Below, piece after piece: positions 33,689 through 42,224 of a DNA stretch of 64,000 nt (its first letter is position 1; each line of letters begins with the position of its first letter). Under the pieces are notes generated by a model. It was given only the letters and a program-made list of their open reading frames with translations. It had not been told where the DNA came from and did no database searches. This DNA is from Streptomyces sp. WMMC500. Its GTDB lineage: Bacteria > Actinomycetota > Actinomycetes > Streptomycetales > Streptomycetaceae. The translations under genes were made by a program, and so were the position numbers. The stretch spans positions 5,343,001-5,407,000 of the forward strand of contig NZ_CP114905.1 in the NCBI RefSeq assembly GCF_027497195.1. Reading direction: 5' to 3'.

Positions 33689-35232
33689 AGTCCGAGACGA
33701 AGATGCCCGCCGGACCCCGCACCGACCCGCCCAGCCCGCGCGGCTGGCCCGGACCCGGCGGCGGCCAGGTCGCCAACATGGACCCGCCGACGATGTGGCG
33801 CGCCACCACCGTGCAGGCATGCGGGCTCTGGCCGTTCGCGGCGGGCTCCGGCGCGCCCATGACCGGAGTCCCGCTGGGCCAGCACCTGTTCACCGGCGCC
33901 ACCGTGTGCGGCGACCCGCTGTCGTGGTTCACCCGCGCCCAGTACATCTCCAACCCCTCGCTGTTCATGCTCGGCATGCCGGGCCTGGGCAAATCCACCC
34001 TGGTCAACCGCATGCTCATCGGGCTGGCCGCGACCGGAGTGGTCCCGCTGGTGCTCGGCGACCTGAAGCCCGACTACGCCGACACCGTGCGCGCCCTGGG
34101 CGGCCAGGTCCTGTCCATCGGGCGCGGGGTGGGCGGCATCAACGTCCTCGACCCCGGCGCCATGGGCGCCGCCGCGAAGCGCATCGGCGGCGAGGCCGGG
34201 CGGACGCTGGCCGTCGAAACGCACGGCCGCGTCCTGAACATGGTCGCCGCGCTCATCACCATCGTGCGCGACCGCGCCATCGACGACCACGAGCAGTCGG
34301 TGCTTTCCGCGGCGCTGCACCACCTGCGCGAGCGCACGCCGCCGGACCGCCAGCCCCTGCTGCCGGACCTGCTGCGGATCCTCGCCGAAGGCCCCGACCG
34401 GGTACGGGCGGTGACCCTGGACCGCGGCGACGAGAGCCGCTACCGCGACGCCGTGGACCCGCTGCACCGTTCGCTGCTGGGCGTGCTGGACGGGCCCCTC
34501 GGGGACACGTTCGGCTCGGAGACCTCCACCCGTATCGACCTGGACGCCCCGGCGGTGTGCGTGGACATCTCCCGGATCGGCGAGGCGGACACGCAGCTCA
34601 CCGCGGCGGCGATGCTCGCGGCCTGGTCCGACGGCCTGGGCACGGTGGCCGCCTCGCACGCCCTGGCGGACGCCGGGCTGCGGCCGCGGCGCTGGTTCTT
34701 CACCGTGCTCGACGAGCTGTGGCGGCCGCTGCGCGCCGCCTCCGGCATCGTGGACCGCATCGACGCCCTGACCAGGCTGAACCGCACCCTCGGCCTGGGC
34801 GACGCCAAGATCACCCACACGCTCAAGGACGCCGAGGCGCTGGGCACCGACGCCGACCGCGTCAAGGCACGCGGCTTCGTCGAACGCGCCGGCATGGTGG
34901 TGTGCGCGGGGCTGCCGCGCCAGGAGATGGAGGAGCTGGGCCGGGTCGTCGGCCTGTCCCGGCGGGAGATCGACCTGGTCTCCTCCTGGTCCTCGCCCCC
35001 GGGCTGGGCGGCGTACGGGGAGCGTGAGGCGCCCCCCGGCCGGGGCCGGTTCCTGATCAAGGTCGGTGGCCGGCCCGGCATCCCGATCCAGGTCGCCATC
35101 ACCGACACCGAGCGGCACCTGCACGACACCAACAAGCGCTGGGCACCGAACAAGCCGGTCGCCGAGAGCGCGTCGGGACGCGTCCCCGACCTCTCCAAAC
35201 AGCCGGCGGCGGCCGGGAGGCGAAACCCGTGA
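33685..35232 (+). CDS. VirB4/TraC-like secretion ATPase, set B
   Basis: The product is 515 residues. Walker A is MLGMPGLGKST at about 96-106 and the Walker B-like strand WFFTVLDELWRPLRA. LVLGDLKPDYADTVRALGGQ and GRGVGGINVLDPGAMG match set A closely. The motif TRLNRTLGLGDAKITHTLKD replaces MITH in set A. The GTG start lies in the stop of the SCO6880-type gene (GTGA), and its own stop overlaps the GTG of the VirD4 gene, giving a tightly coupled ATPase series. Start chosen for this overlap. Confidence 0.88.
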   Translation: MKSETKMPAGPRTDPPSPRGWPGPGGGQVANMDPPTMWRATTVQACGLWPFAAGSGAPMTGVPLGQHLFTGATVCGDPLSWFTRAQYISNPSLFMLGMPGLGKSTLVNRMLIGLAATGVVPLVLGDLKPDYADTVRALGGQVLSIGRGVGGINVLDPGAMGAAAKRIGGEAGRTLAVETHGRVLNMVAALITIVRDRAIDDHEQSVLSAALHHLRERTPPDRQPLLPDLLRILAEGPDRVRAVTLDRGDESRYRDAVDPLHRSLLGVLDGPLGDTFGSETSTRIDLDAPAVCVDISRIGEADTQLTAAAMLAAWSDGLGTVAASHALADAGLRPRRWFFTVLDELWRPLRAASGIVDRIDALTRLNRTLGLGDAKITHTLKDAEALGTDADRVKARGFVERAGMVVCAGLPRQEMEELGRVVGLSRREIDLVSSWSSPPGWAAYGEREAPPGRGRFLIKVGGRPGIPIQVAITDTERHLHDTNKRWAPNKPVAESASGRVPDLSKQPAAAGRRNP

Positions 35233-37079
35233 GCGGCAGCGCGGCCGGCGGCCGGACGTACGGCAGCGAGCTGATGCCCTGGGCCGTCGTCATGGTGACG
35301 GGCGTGGGCGCGGTGGTGTTCGGCGGCACGTGGCTCGGCGGGTCCCTGGGCGCCGTGCTGACCGGGGCGGGCTGGGACCCTCCGCCGTTCACCATGTCGA
35401 CGTTCACCACCCTGCTCACCGACGGTCCTGCGACGCTCTGGCCGGACGCGTCACCGGCCGCCGTGACCGCCGGCATCGTCCTGGTCTTCGGCTCGGCCGG
35501 CGCCGTCGGCGTACTGGCCGTGCACCGGGTGATCCGGTTCACGAACCGGTCCAAGGGCCTGGCCGGGAAGCGGGAGCTGGCGGCGCTGTGCCCGGACGGC
35601 ATCGCGAAGCGCGCCCGCGACCTGCGCCCCTCGCTCAAGGGCTCGCAGCACCTCCACCCGGACGAGACGGGCAACCTGCTCGGCGACCTCGATCCGAGCG
35701 GCCCGGAGCTCCGCTCCTCGTTCGAGGACGTGGAGCTGGACCTGATGGCTCCGCGCGCCGGCAAGTCCACCGGCATCGCCGTCCCGCGGGTACTCCGTGC
35801 CCAGGGTGCGGTACTGCTGACCTCCAACAAGTCAGACGTGTACGCCGTCACGCGGGCCGAACGCGAGAAGGCCGGCCGGGTGTGGACGTTCGACCCGCAG
35901 GCCATCGCGCACGCCCCGCGCGCGATGTGGTGGGACATCCTCGCCGACTGTCACACCATGGAAGGCGCCCGCCGCCTGGCGGGCCACTTCGTCGCCTCCG
36001 TCAACGACGACCAGTCCAAGAAGGACTTCTGGATCTCCGCGGCGCAGAACACCCTCACCGCCCTCTTCCTCGCCGCCGCCCGCGGCCGGGCCTCCCTGCA
36101 CGACCTGCTGGCCTGGCTCGCCGACCCCGCCGACCGCACGCCGATCGACCTGCTGCGGGACGCCGGCCTGCCCGCCATGGCGGAGCAGTTGCAAGGAACG
36201 GTCCGGGGTGCGGTGGAGACCCGTGACGGCATCTACGAAACCGCGCGGCAGTGCGTGGCCTGCCTGCTCGATCCGGAGATCGCAGCCTGGGTGATGCCCG
36301 ATCCACGGCTCCCGCGGTTCAATCCGCACGAGCACGCACTGGGCCGGGACACCCTGTACCTGCTGTCGAAGGACGGCGGCGGCTCGGCCGCGGGCGTGAT
36401 CGCGGGCCTGGCCGACGCGACGATGCGGGCGGGCGTGATCGCCGCGGAGCGGATGGGCGGGCGGCTCGACCCGCCGATGACGGCGGTCCTCGACGAGGCC
36501 GCCAACGTCTGCCGCATCTCCGACCTGCCCGACCTGTACAGCCACCTCGGCTCCCGCGGCATCAACGTCGTCACCCTGCTGCAGAGTTACCGGCAGGGGA
36601 GCCGGGTGTGGGGCGAGGCGGGCATGGACGCGATGTGGAGCGCGGCCACGATCAAGCTCCTCGGCGCGGGCCTGGACGACGCCGACTTCGTGGAGAAGGT
36701 CTCCAAGCTCGTCGGCAATGCCGACGTGCGCACCGCGTCGGTCTCCAAGAGCAAGGACGGCACCTCCCGCTCCTACTCCTACCGCCTGGACCCGGTGCTG
36801 CCCGCGGACCGTATCCGCGCCCTGCCCAAGGGCACCGCGCTGCTGCTGGCCACCGGCGTACGGCCTGCCCTGATCCGCCTGCGCCCCTGGTACAAGGAGC
36901 CCAACGCGGGCGCCATCTCGGCGGCGGCCAACGCCGAGACCGCCGCCATCACCCAACGGGCCGCGCGGTCCTGGTACGGCAGCGCAGAAGCGGGCGCCGC
37001 CGGCGCCGCGAGCAGGTGGAACCGGGAGGCTGCGCCGTTGCGAGACGCGGTGCGCCTGGACAAGGACACGACCCGGTGA
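35229..37079 (+). CDS. VirD4/TraG-type coupling ATPase
   Basis: The product is 616 residues. Two N-terminal membrane helices (about 15-45 and 80-100) are followed by a cytoplasmic ATPase with Walker A LMAPRAGKST at about 172-181, AVLLTSNKSDVYAVT, and Walker B TAVLDEAANVCRISDLPDLY; VVTLLQSYRQGSRVWGE is the TraG sensor motif. Such proteins recruit substrates, proteins or DNA-protein complexes, to type IV secretion channels, usually through C-terminal signals on the substrate. It is the only coupling protein in the window, so it may serve both sets. GTG start overlaps the previous TGA. Confidence 0.93.
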   Translation: MSGSAAGGRTYGSELMPWAVVMVTGVGAVVFGGTWLGGSLGAVLTGAGWDPPPFTMSTFTTLLTDGPATLWPDASPAAVTAGIVLVFGSAGAVGVLAVHRVIRFTNRSKGLAGKRELAALCPDGIAKRARDLRPSLKGSQHLHPDETGNLLGDLDPSGPELRSSFEDVELDLMAPRAGKSTGIAVPRVLRAQGAVLLTSNKSDVYAVTRAEREKAGRVWTFDPQAIAHAPRAMWWDILADCHTMEGARRLAGHFVASVNDDQSKKDFWISAAQNTLTALFLAAARGRASLHDLLAWLADPADRTPIDLLRDAGLPAMAEQLQGTVRGAVETRDGIYETARQCVACLLDPEIAAWVMPDPRLPRFNPHEHALGRDTLYLLSKDGGGSAAGVIAGLADATMRAGVIAAERMGGRLDPPMTAVLDEAANVCRISDLPDLYSHLGSRGINVVTLLQSYRQGSRVWGEAGMDAMWSAATIKLLGAGLDDADFVEKVSKLVGNADVRTASVSKSKDGTSRSYSYRLDPVLPADRIRALPKGTALLLATGVRPALIRLRPWYKEPNAGAISAAANAETAAITQRAARSWYGSAEAGAAGAASRWNREAAPLRDAVRLDKDTTR

Positions 37080-37085
37080 GGTACT

Positions 37086-37748
37086 TCAGGAGCGTGATGC
37101 CGCTCCATCGGGTACAGAGGTCACGTCGACACCTCGTCCGTGAACACGCTCGCCGGCCGCCGATGCGCGCATCGCGCGCAGTGCCAGAACGATCAGCCAG
37201 GTCCACCCGATCACATTGGTCAGGCGCTGCCAGATGCCGAGAGTCTCGGTCGCCCCGGTGGCGACAACGAAGGTCACAGGCATGGCGACGCCGGCCACGA
37301 GGGAGTACCAGCGCCAGCGCGGGGTGGCCTGCCATCGCGCGGCCACGAAACAGGCGGCTATGAGGGCTGCGGAGCTGATCGTCCCCACCACGTTGTGGAT
37401 CATTCCGTGCCAGGTCGCATGGTCGGTCGGTACCGGATCGGACACGAAGACCCCGGCGAGCGCCAGCCCGGCCCCGACCAGGCCGACCAGCACGCCCGTC
37501 CAGCGGTTCACCGCCTGCGATATCGCCACGGAGGAGGCGGTGATGAGCAGCCCGGACACGATGAAGTTGACGCTCTGCAACCAGCCGCCGCTGCCGATCT
37601 GGGCCTCGCTGACGGCGTCGCGAACGGGGTCGTAATCCGGCTTGACCACATCATTGATGAGGAAGAGCAGGATGAACGATGCGGATCCTGCCACACCGCA
37701 CCAGAGCAGCCATCGCCGCTCTCCCCCCACATCCGGATTCGTTGACAC
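37086..37748 (-). CDS. DUF998 family membrane protein
   Basis: The product is 220 residues with about six membrane helices. Typical DUF998 features are visible: LLWCGVAGSASFILLFLIND, the YDPVRDAVSEAQIGSGGWLQ loop, and HATWHGMIHNVVGTISSAAL. The start chosen is GTG at 37748 because AAGGAG is 6 bases upstream; an alternative TTG at 37775 would make a TTGA overlap with the thioesterase stop but lacks a ribosome site. It is the last gene of a peptidase-thioesterase-DUF998 run and converges with the VirD4 gene only six bases away. Function unknown. Confidence 0.82.
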   Translation of the reverse strand: MSTNPDVGGERRWLLWCGVAGSASFILLFLINDVVKPDYDPVRDAVSEAQIGSGGWLQSVNFIVSGLLITASSVAISQAVNRWTGVLVGLVGAGLALAGVFVSDPVPTDHATWHGMIHNVVGTISSAALIAACFVAARWQATPRWRWYSLVAGVAMPVTFVVATGATETLGIWQRLTNVIGWTWLIVLALRAMRASAAGERVHGRGVDVTSVPDGAASRS

Positions 37749-37771
37749 GGGGATCTCCTTCTCGATCCGGC

Positions 37772-38236
37772 TCAAGCTGCGCCGTGCGGCGCCTCAAGAG
37801 CCTGGGCAGCCTTTCGGACCCGGTCGGACCACGGCGTCGGCGTGAGCGTGGCGGCGTCGATGCAGACGATCGTGCGACTGCCGTGCGCGTACGTGGTGTC
37901 CCCGTCGGCCGAGCACACCCGGTAGCCCGCGGTGGACGAGGTGTTACCCACGCGCTCCATCCACAGGTGCACGGCGAACTCACCGAACTTCCTTACGGGG
38001 AGGTCGAAGGTGATGGTGAACGTCTTGACGAAATTGAAGGCATCTCCTACGAGACCCGACTCGCCGATGAAGCCACGGTCACCCCAATAGGTCACCCACG
38101 CTCGCTCAACCAGCGGCATATAACGGCTGTTGTGCAGCATGCCCATCGAATCCAGATCGTCATAGTTCACGGTGACCGGCACGAGGGTACCGACGTCGGT
38201 GCTCGGCAGGTGTGTGTTCTTGTCAGCGTGCGTCAT
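37772..38236 (-). CDS. Hotdog-fold acyl-CoA thioesterase
   Basis: The product is 154 residues. VTVNYDDLDSMGMLHNSRYM is the 4-hydroxybenzoyl-CoA thioesterase-type active-site segment, with catalytic-type Asp and the HN...Y pattern, followed by FTITFDLPVRKFGEFAVHLW typical of hotdog beta-strands. It probably hydrolyses a small acyl-CoA or acyl-carrier thioester. The ATG overlaps the stop of the upstream peptidase gene (ATGA) and is preceded by AAGGAGAAAG, so both are co-translated. Confidence 0.88.
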   Translation of the reverse strand: MTHADKNTHLPSTDVGTLVPVTVNYDDLDSMGMLHNSRYMPLVERAWVTYWGDRGFIGESGLVGDAFNFVKTFTITFDLPVRKFGEFAVHLWMERVGNTSSTAGYRVCSADGDTTYAHGSRTIVCIDAATLTPTPWSDRVRKAAQALEAPHGAA

Positions 38237-40026
38237 TGTCTTTCTCCTTCTTCTTGGCAGGGGGACGTAGGGAATTCGATGGTGTTCTCCGGATTCCCGA
38301 AGCGCCGGCTCTCGTCGTCGTTGACCATGTACTCGACCTCGACCTCGACGCCGCGGGCGCGCAGTGCCTCGACGATCTGGTCGGACTCGGTCTTGGCGAC
38401 GCGGGCGTCGTTCGTGCCCTGCATCACCATCAGCGGTGTACGAATCCGGTCCACCGCGGACTCCGGCACCGTCCGCAGGTAGGTGGCGAGATTCGGGATA
38501 CCGCAGAAGTCGATCGCGGCGGCGAAGACGTCGGGGGTGAACGTGACCCCGGCCAGGATGGCGTAACCGCCGTACGAGCCGCCGAGGATGGCGACTCGCT
38601 CCCGGTCCGCGTAACCCCGCTCCACCACCCAGTCGACGGCGTCGACGAGGTCGTCGTGCATCTTCCCCGCCAGCGCTCCCGTCCCGGCCTCGGTGAACGC
38701 CTTGCCGAAGCCGGACGAGCCGCGGAAGTTGACCTGGAGGACCGCGTAGCCGCGGTTGGCCAGGAGCTGCTCGAAGGGGGCGAAGCCCCAGGTGTCGCGG
38801 TGCCACGGCCCCGGGTGGACCAGCAGGACCAGCGGCAGCCCGGCCGGGTCCGCACCCAGGGGCAGCGTCAGGTACGAGGGCAGGGCGAGCCCGTCGCGCG
38901 AGTAGACCGTGAGCGGGGTCTTCGGAGCCAGCGCTCCGGGGTCCAGGTGCGGATACGGCCGGAAGAGCAGCCGGCTCTCGCCGGTGGAGTGATCGTAGAA
39001 GAAGGTGACACCGGGATCGCGGTCGTGCGTGAAACTGACGACCCAGCGCTGTCCGTCTTCGTCGCCGGAAACGACGGCCAGGTCGCCGTCCGACAGCTTC
39101 TCCAGGTTCTCCAGCACGGCGGCGAAGTGCGGGTCGAGCGCGCGGATCACCTGCCGCTCGCCGAGGTAACGCACCCCGGCCAACTCCCCCGTGCGCCGGT
39201 CGAGGATGAGCGGCGAAGGGAGGGACGGGAAGGCGGTGTGCCGCGGGTCGAGGTCGAGGACCGGGTGGTCGTCGACCTCGCTCTCCTCCCCGGTGGCAAG
39301 GTCGAGCCTGACCAGGCGGGTGCGGTCGCTGCCTCGGTGGGAGCCGATCCACACGCCGGTTCCGTCCGGGGTGACCTGGAACGGCCGGATGCCCAGCGGG
39401 TAGTCGGAGCCGTCGAACGTCACGACGGGGTCCCACGTGTCCCTCTCGGCGTCCCACCTCGACAGCTCGATGTCGCCGTCGTCCGTCAGGCCGTGGGCGT
39501 ACAGATCTCCGCCGGGGGTGTACAGCCAGCCCCCGGCCCGGCCGGGGTTCTGTGCCAGCATCGTCAGCTCACCGGCGGCGATGTCGAGTTCGTAGAGGTC
39601 GAACTCCGTGCGCTCCCTGTGATTCAGGTGCAGGAGCGCCTTGCCGGGGCGGGAGGGAGTCGTCTCGAAGCCCGTGGCCCCGGCGCCGGGGAAGGGGGTG
39701 AGATCGACCGCCGCGCCGTCCGGGTTCTCCAGATCGACCCGGAAGACGTGGCGGTTCCCGTCATCGTCACCCTCCTGCTCGTAGAGCAGCCACCGCGGGT
39801 CGTCCGTCCAGTGGTAGGCCCGCACGCCGCGGTTGTCGCCGGCGGTGACGCAGCGCGCCTCCTCGGGCGCGTCGACGCTCTCCACCCACACGTTCATCCG
39901 TCCCCGCCAGGGCGCCAGATAGGTGATCCTGGTGCCGTCGGGCGAGATCGATGCGGCGGTGCGGACGGGTGCGCGGAACAAGTCCTCGACGGCGAGGTGC
40001 GGGACCTTGTGCGAAGCGGCGAACAT
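38233..40026 (-). CDS. S9 (prolyl oligopeptidase/acylaminoacyl peptidase) family protein, apparently damaged active site
   Basis: The product is 597 residues. An N-terminal beta-propeller (about 20-340; ISPDGTRITYLAPWRGRMNV, TRLVRLDLATGE) precedes an alpha/beta hydrolase domain with nucleophile Ser in VAILGGSYGGYAIL (about 484) and Asp in MQGTNDARV (about 540). Where the family has EGHGF with the catalytic His, this protein has DESRRFGNPEN (about 571-581), and it ends 16 residues after that without the usual last helix. The segment between Ser and Asp is also about 30 residues shorter than usual. It may be inactive or altered. Operonic with the thioesterase. Confidence 0.86.
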   Translation of the reverse strand: MFAASHKVPHLAVEDLFRAPVRTAASISPDGTRITYLAPWRGRMNVWVESVDAPEEARCVTAGDNRGVRAYHWTDDPRWLLYEQEGDDDGNRHVFRVDLENPDGAAVDLTPFPGAGATGFETTPSRPGKALLHLNHRERTEFDLYELDIAAGELTMLAQNPGRAGGWLYTPGGDLYAHGLTDDGDIELSRWDAERDTWDPVVTFDGSDYPLGIRPFQVTPDGTGVWIGSHRGSDRTRLVRLDLATGEESEVDDHPVLDLDPRHTAFPSLPSPLILDRRTGELAGVRYLGERQVIRALDPHFAAVLENLEKLSDGDLAVVSGDEDGQRWVVSFTHDRDPGVTFFYDHSTGESRLLFRPYPHLDPGALAPKTPLTVYSRDGLALPSYLTLPLGADPAGLPLVLLVHPGPWHRDTWGFAPFEQLLANRGYAVLQVNFRGSSGFGKAFTEAGTGALAGKMHDDLVDAVDWVVERGYADRERVAILGGSYGGYAILAGVTFTPDVFAAAIDFCGIPNLATYLRTVPESAVDRIRTPLMVMQGTNDARVAKTESDQIVEALRARGVEVEVEYMVNDDESRRFGNPENTIEFPTSPCQEEGERQ

Positions 40027-40132
40027 GCGATCACCTCTTCGGGTTCAGGGCTCTGCCGTTGACAAGCACCACGTGGCCGGCGGAGTTTCGGTTCACCGCT
40101 TCCGTACGGACCGATGGTGCCCGGGGCTCTGT

Positions 40133-41386
40133 TCATTTCCTGCCGGGAGAAGACTGGAGGGCGCGGAAGTCGTCGAAGAATGCGGGGTTGCGGGCCAACT
40201 CGCCTTCCGGTGACGGCTTGGCGACACGGTTGGCATGAAGGCTGTTCAGCAGCCACGGCATCTTCTTCGGCCCGATTCCGCGTACCATGGCGGGCCCCTG
40301 GAGCCCGCCGTAGGTCGCCACCGCCAGCCGGCCGGTGGCACGGAACCGCCGCACCTGGTCGGTCAGGTAGTCCTGGCGTGAAGTGAACCACGGGCTGTTC
40401 ATCAGCAGGTCGTGCCATCGTTGCTGCGGTACGGGACGCGCGGCGGCGTTCCGCACCTCTTTCCATACCGGGGTGCCGGCCGGTACCCCGTAGCGGTTGG
40501 CGTAGACGGCGGGGACCGGATCGCGCCAGTGCTGCCTCCACCAGTGCACCAGGGAGAACTCGGTGGCCAGGAAGAGCTGATCGGAGCGGATCCGGGGCAG
40601 CACGTGATTCGTGAACGCCTCGGCCTCCTCGATGCCGCTGACGTGCGGGTGGATGTCCACGCCCTCGATCTCGGGGGTGGCCTTGACATAGGCCAGCCAG
40701 CCGTTGACGGCGGGGGTGCGCCAAGCGGGGTCGTCGAGGCGGTTGAGGGCGCCCATGTACAGGCGGGTACGGCAGTCGGACCCGAAGCGCTTCTTGCGCT
40801 CGGCGATCACATGCGCGGCAACACCTTCGTAAAAAGGGTTCAGGAGGGTGGCGCGGTCCTGCGCGCGCGTCTCAAGGAACGGCTCGTTGCCGACGACCAG
40901 AATGTCGACCTTGCCCAGTGCGGCGTCCAGCACCTTGTCGAGGCGCGTGAGTTCAGCATCCATCGCGCCGGTGCCCGGCTGCGGGAGAGGCGTGTTCTGG
41001 TGGGGGAACTTCAGTGAGAGCACGGTGCCGTAGCCCTTGCCGGCGAAGGACAGCAGAGTGCTGATCACAGGCTGGCGGACCGCCGGCATGGTGTCCAGGT
41101 CGGTCAGCGGAACGAAGCCGCGCACCCACTTCGCGTGCAGGTCGTCCAGTACCGCGGGGGTGGTCCCGCCCGGTTGCTCGTTGAAGTTCACGCCCAGCAC
41201 GTCCCGAGGGGCCCCACCGGGGTCTTCCGCCCCGGGGCCGTCGCCCGGCGTGCCTCCGGCAGAGCCCCCGCCGCCGTCGGCGGGGCCGGCGTCTCCGCCC
41301 GAATCGCACCCCGCGAGCACCAGGCCGGCACCGCCGGCGAAGCCGAGGAACCTCCGGCGGGTCAGCCTCCGGCGATCAGGCGCCAT
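40133..41386 (-). CDS. Tat-exported lipoprotein glycosidase (clan A, Asl1-like)
   Basis: The product is 417 residues. A twin-arginine signal (LTRRRFLGFAGGAG) ends in lipobox VLAGC with Cys at about 27. After a Gly/Pro-rich linker the catalytic domain shows FNEQPGG at its start, acid/base Glu in ILVVGNEPFLE (about 168), VDIHPHVSG and nucleophile-type Glu in LFLATEFSLVHWW (about 276). This pattern fits a clan A glycoside hydrolase, distantly like GH128. It would be displayed outside the membrane. Its ATG overlaps the stop of the upstream gene by one base (TGATG). Confidence 0.82.
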   Translation of the reverse strand: MAPDRRRLTRRRFLGFAGGAGLVLAGCDSGGDAGPADGGGGSAGGTPGDGPGAEDPGGAPRDVLGVNFNEQPGGTTPAVLDDLHAKWVRGFVPLTDLDTMPAVRQPVISTLLSFAGKGYGTVLSLKFPHQNTPLPQPGTGAMDAELTRLDKVLDAALGKVDILVVGNEPFLETRAQDRATLLNPFYEGVAAHVIAERKKRFGSDCRTRLYMGALNRLDDPAWRTPAVNGWLAYVKATPEIEGVDIHPHVSGIEEAEAFTNHVLPRIRSDQLFLATEFSLVHWWRQHWRDPVPAVYANRYGVPAGTPVWKEVRNAAARPVPQQRWHDLLMNSPWFTSRQDYLTDQVRRFRATGRLAVATYGGLQGPAMVRGIGPKKMPWLLNSLHANRVAKPSPEGELARNPAFFDDFRALQSSPGRK

Positions 41387-42045
41387 CAGGAAGGTCCGTG
41401 AGAGGACTGCCGCAGGACGTGGTACCGGTGTTCGTGACCGCGGGTGCCACCGGTGCGCACCTGAATGTTGTAGTACACGTCAAATTCCTGGTTCTCCCCG
41501 TGGAACAGGTCGGCCCGGGTGCCCGACCTGCCGATGTTGGCCATAATCCGCCGATGGAACCGTATGTTGCTGAACTCCAGGCTCGCCATCGCGCGTGCGT
41601 GGTAACCCGCGGGTGTGATTCCTTCGGTTGCGGCCAGTTCTTCGGTATGGCCGAGAGAGGCGTGCGTTTCGATGTGTTCGCGCGTGGGCTCCGTGGCGGC
41701 GTGGATGATCTCGAACACCGCGCTTCCCATCAGGCGGCTGCTACCGCGCTCCCGCACGCTCTTGTGATAGGGGTTCAGAAGGACCGTCCGGCTTCGCGGA
41801 TGCCACTCGCCAACGCTTCGATCCAGGGTGCGGCCAAAGCGTACGGTGACGGGGCCGGCGCCTGTTCGGGCGGTCTGGAAATCTGCGTCGGGGAGGTTGG
41901 CGACGTACCGGGCGACCCGACTCATCAAACGCCAGTTGGTACCTTCCTCGAAAAGGGTCTGGCCAATTACGGCTCGATAGCCGGTTTTGCGGGGAACGGC
42001 AGGACTCGACACACGATAGATATCCGGTTCGTGGTGTTCAGCCAT
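41386..42045 (-). CDS. Unrecognised 219-residue protein coupled to the glycosidase lipoprotein
   Basis: The product was not recognised. A central segment LLNPYHKSVRERGSSRLMGS followed by AVFEIIHAATEPTREHIETH looks helical and enzyme-like, and the C-terminal part is rich in Arg, His and aromatic residues (FSNIRFHRRIMANIG, FDVYYNIQVRTGG). No signal peptide is seen. Start taken as the ATG at 42045 because GGAAA is 9 bases upstream; an ATG at 42051 is possible. It is translationally coupled to the lipoprotein gene downstream, suggesting a shared function. A peptidase or toxin-like role is possible but unsupported. Confidence 0.72.
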   Translation of the reverse strand: MAEHHEPDIYRVSSPAVPRKTGYRAVIGQTLFEEGTNWRLMSRVARYVANLPDADFQTARTGAGPVTVRFGRTLDRSVGEWHPRSRTVLLNPYHKSVRERGSSRLMGSAVFEIIHAATEPTREHIETHASLGHTEELAATEGITPAGYHARAMASLEFSNIRFHRRIMANIGRSGTRADLFHGENQEFDVYYNIQVRTGGTRGHEHRYHVLRQSSHGPS

Positions 42046-42224
42046 GGACATCCGTTTCCGGTCGGGTGGGTGAGTGCACGCTCTGCCGGCAGCGCCGCCT
42101 GTAGGGGGCAACGGCTCGTCTCGGTCAGCGGTTCACCCACGCCTCGCCGAGCCCGCCGGCGGGCAGGCGCGGGCGGGCGAAGAAGCCCGACCGGTCACCC
42201 GGAGGGAGGGGCGTGCCGCACGGG

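Noticed and set aside
16805..37079. Classification as a standard Streptomyces conjugative plasmid transfer region
   Set aside because: No TraB/FtsK-type translocase, spd genes, integrase or attachment site is visible in the block; the genes instead match the multi-protein VirB-like set.
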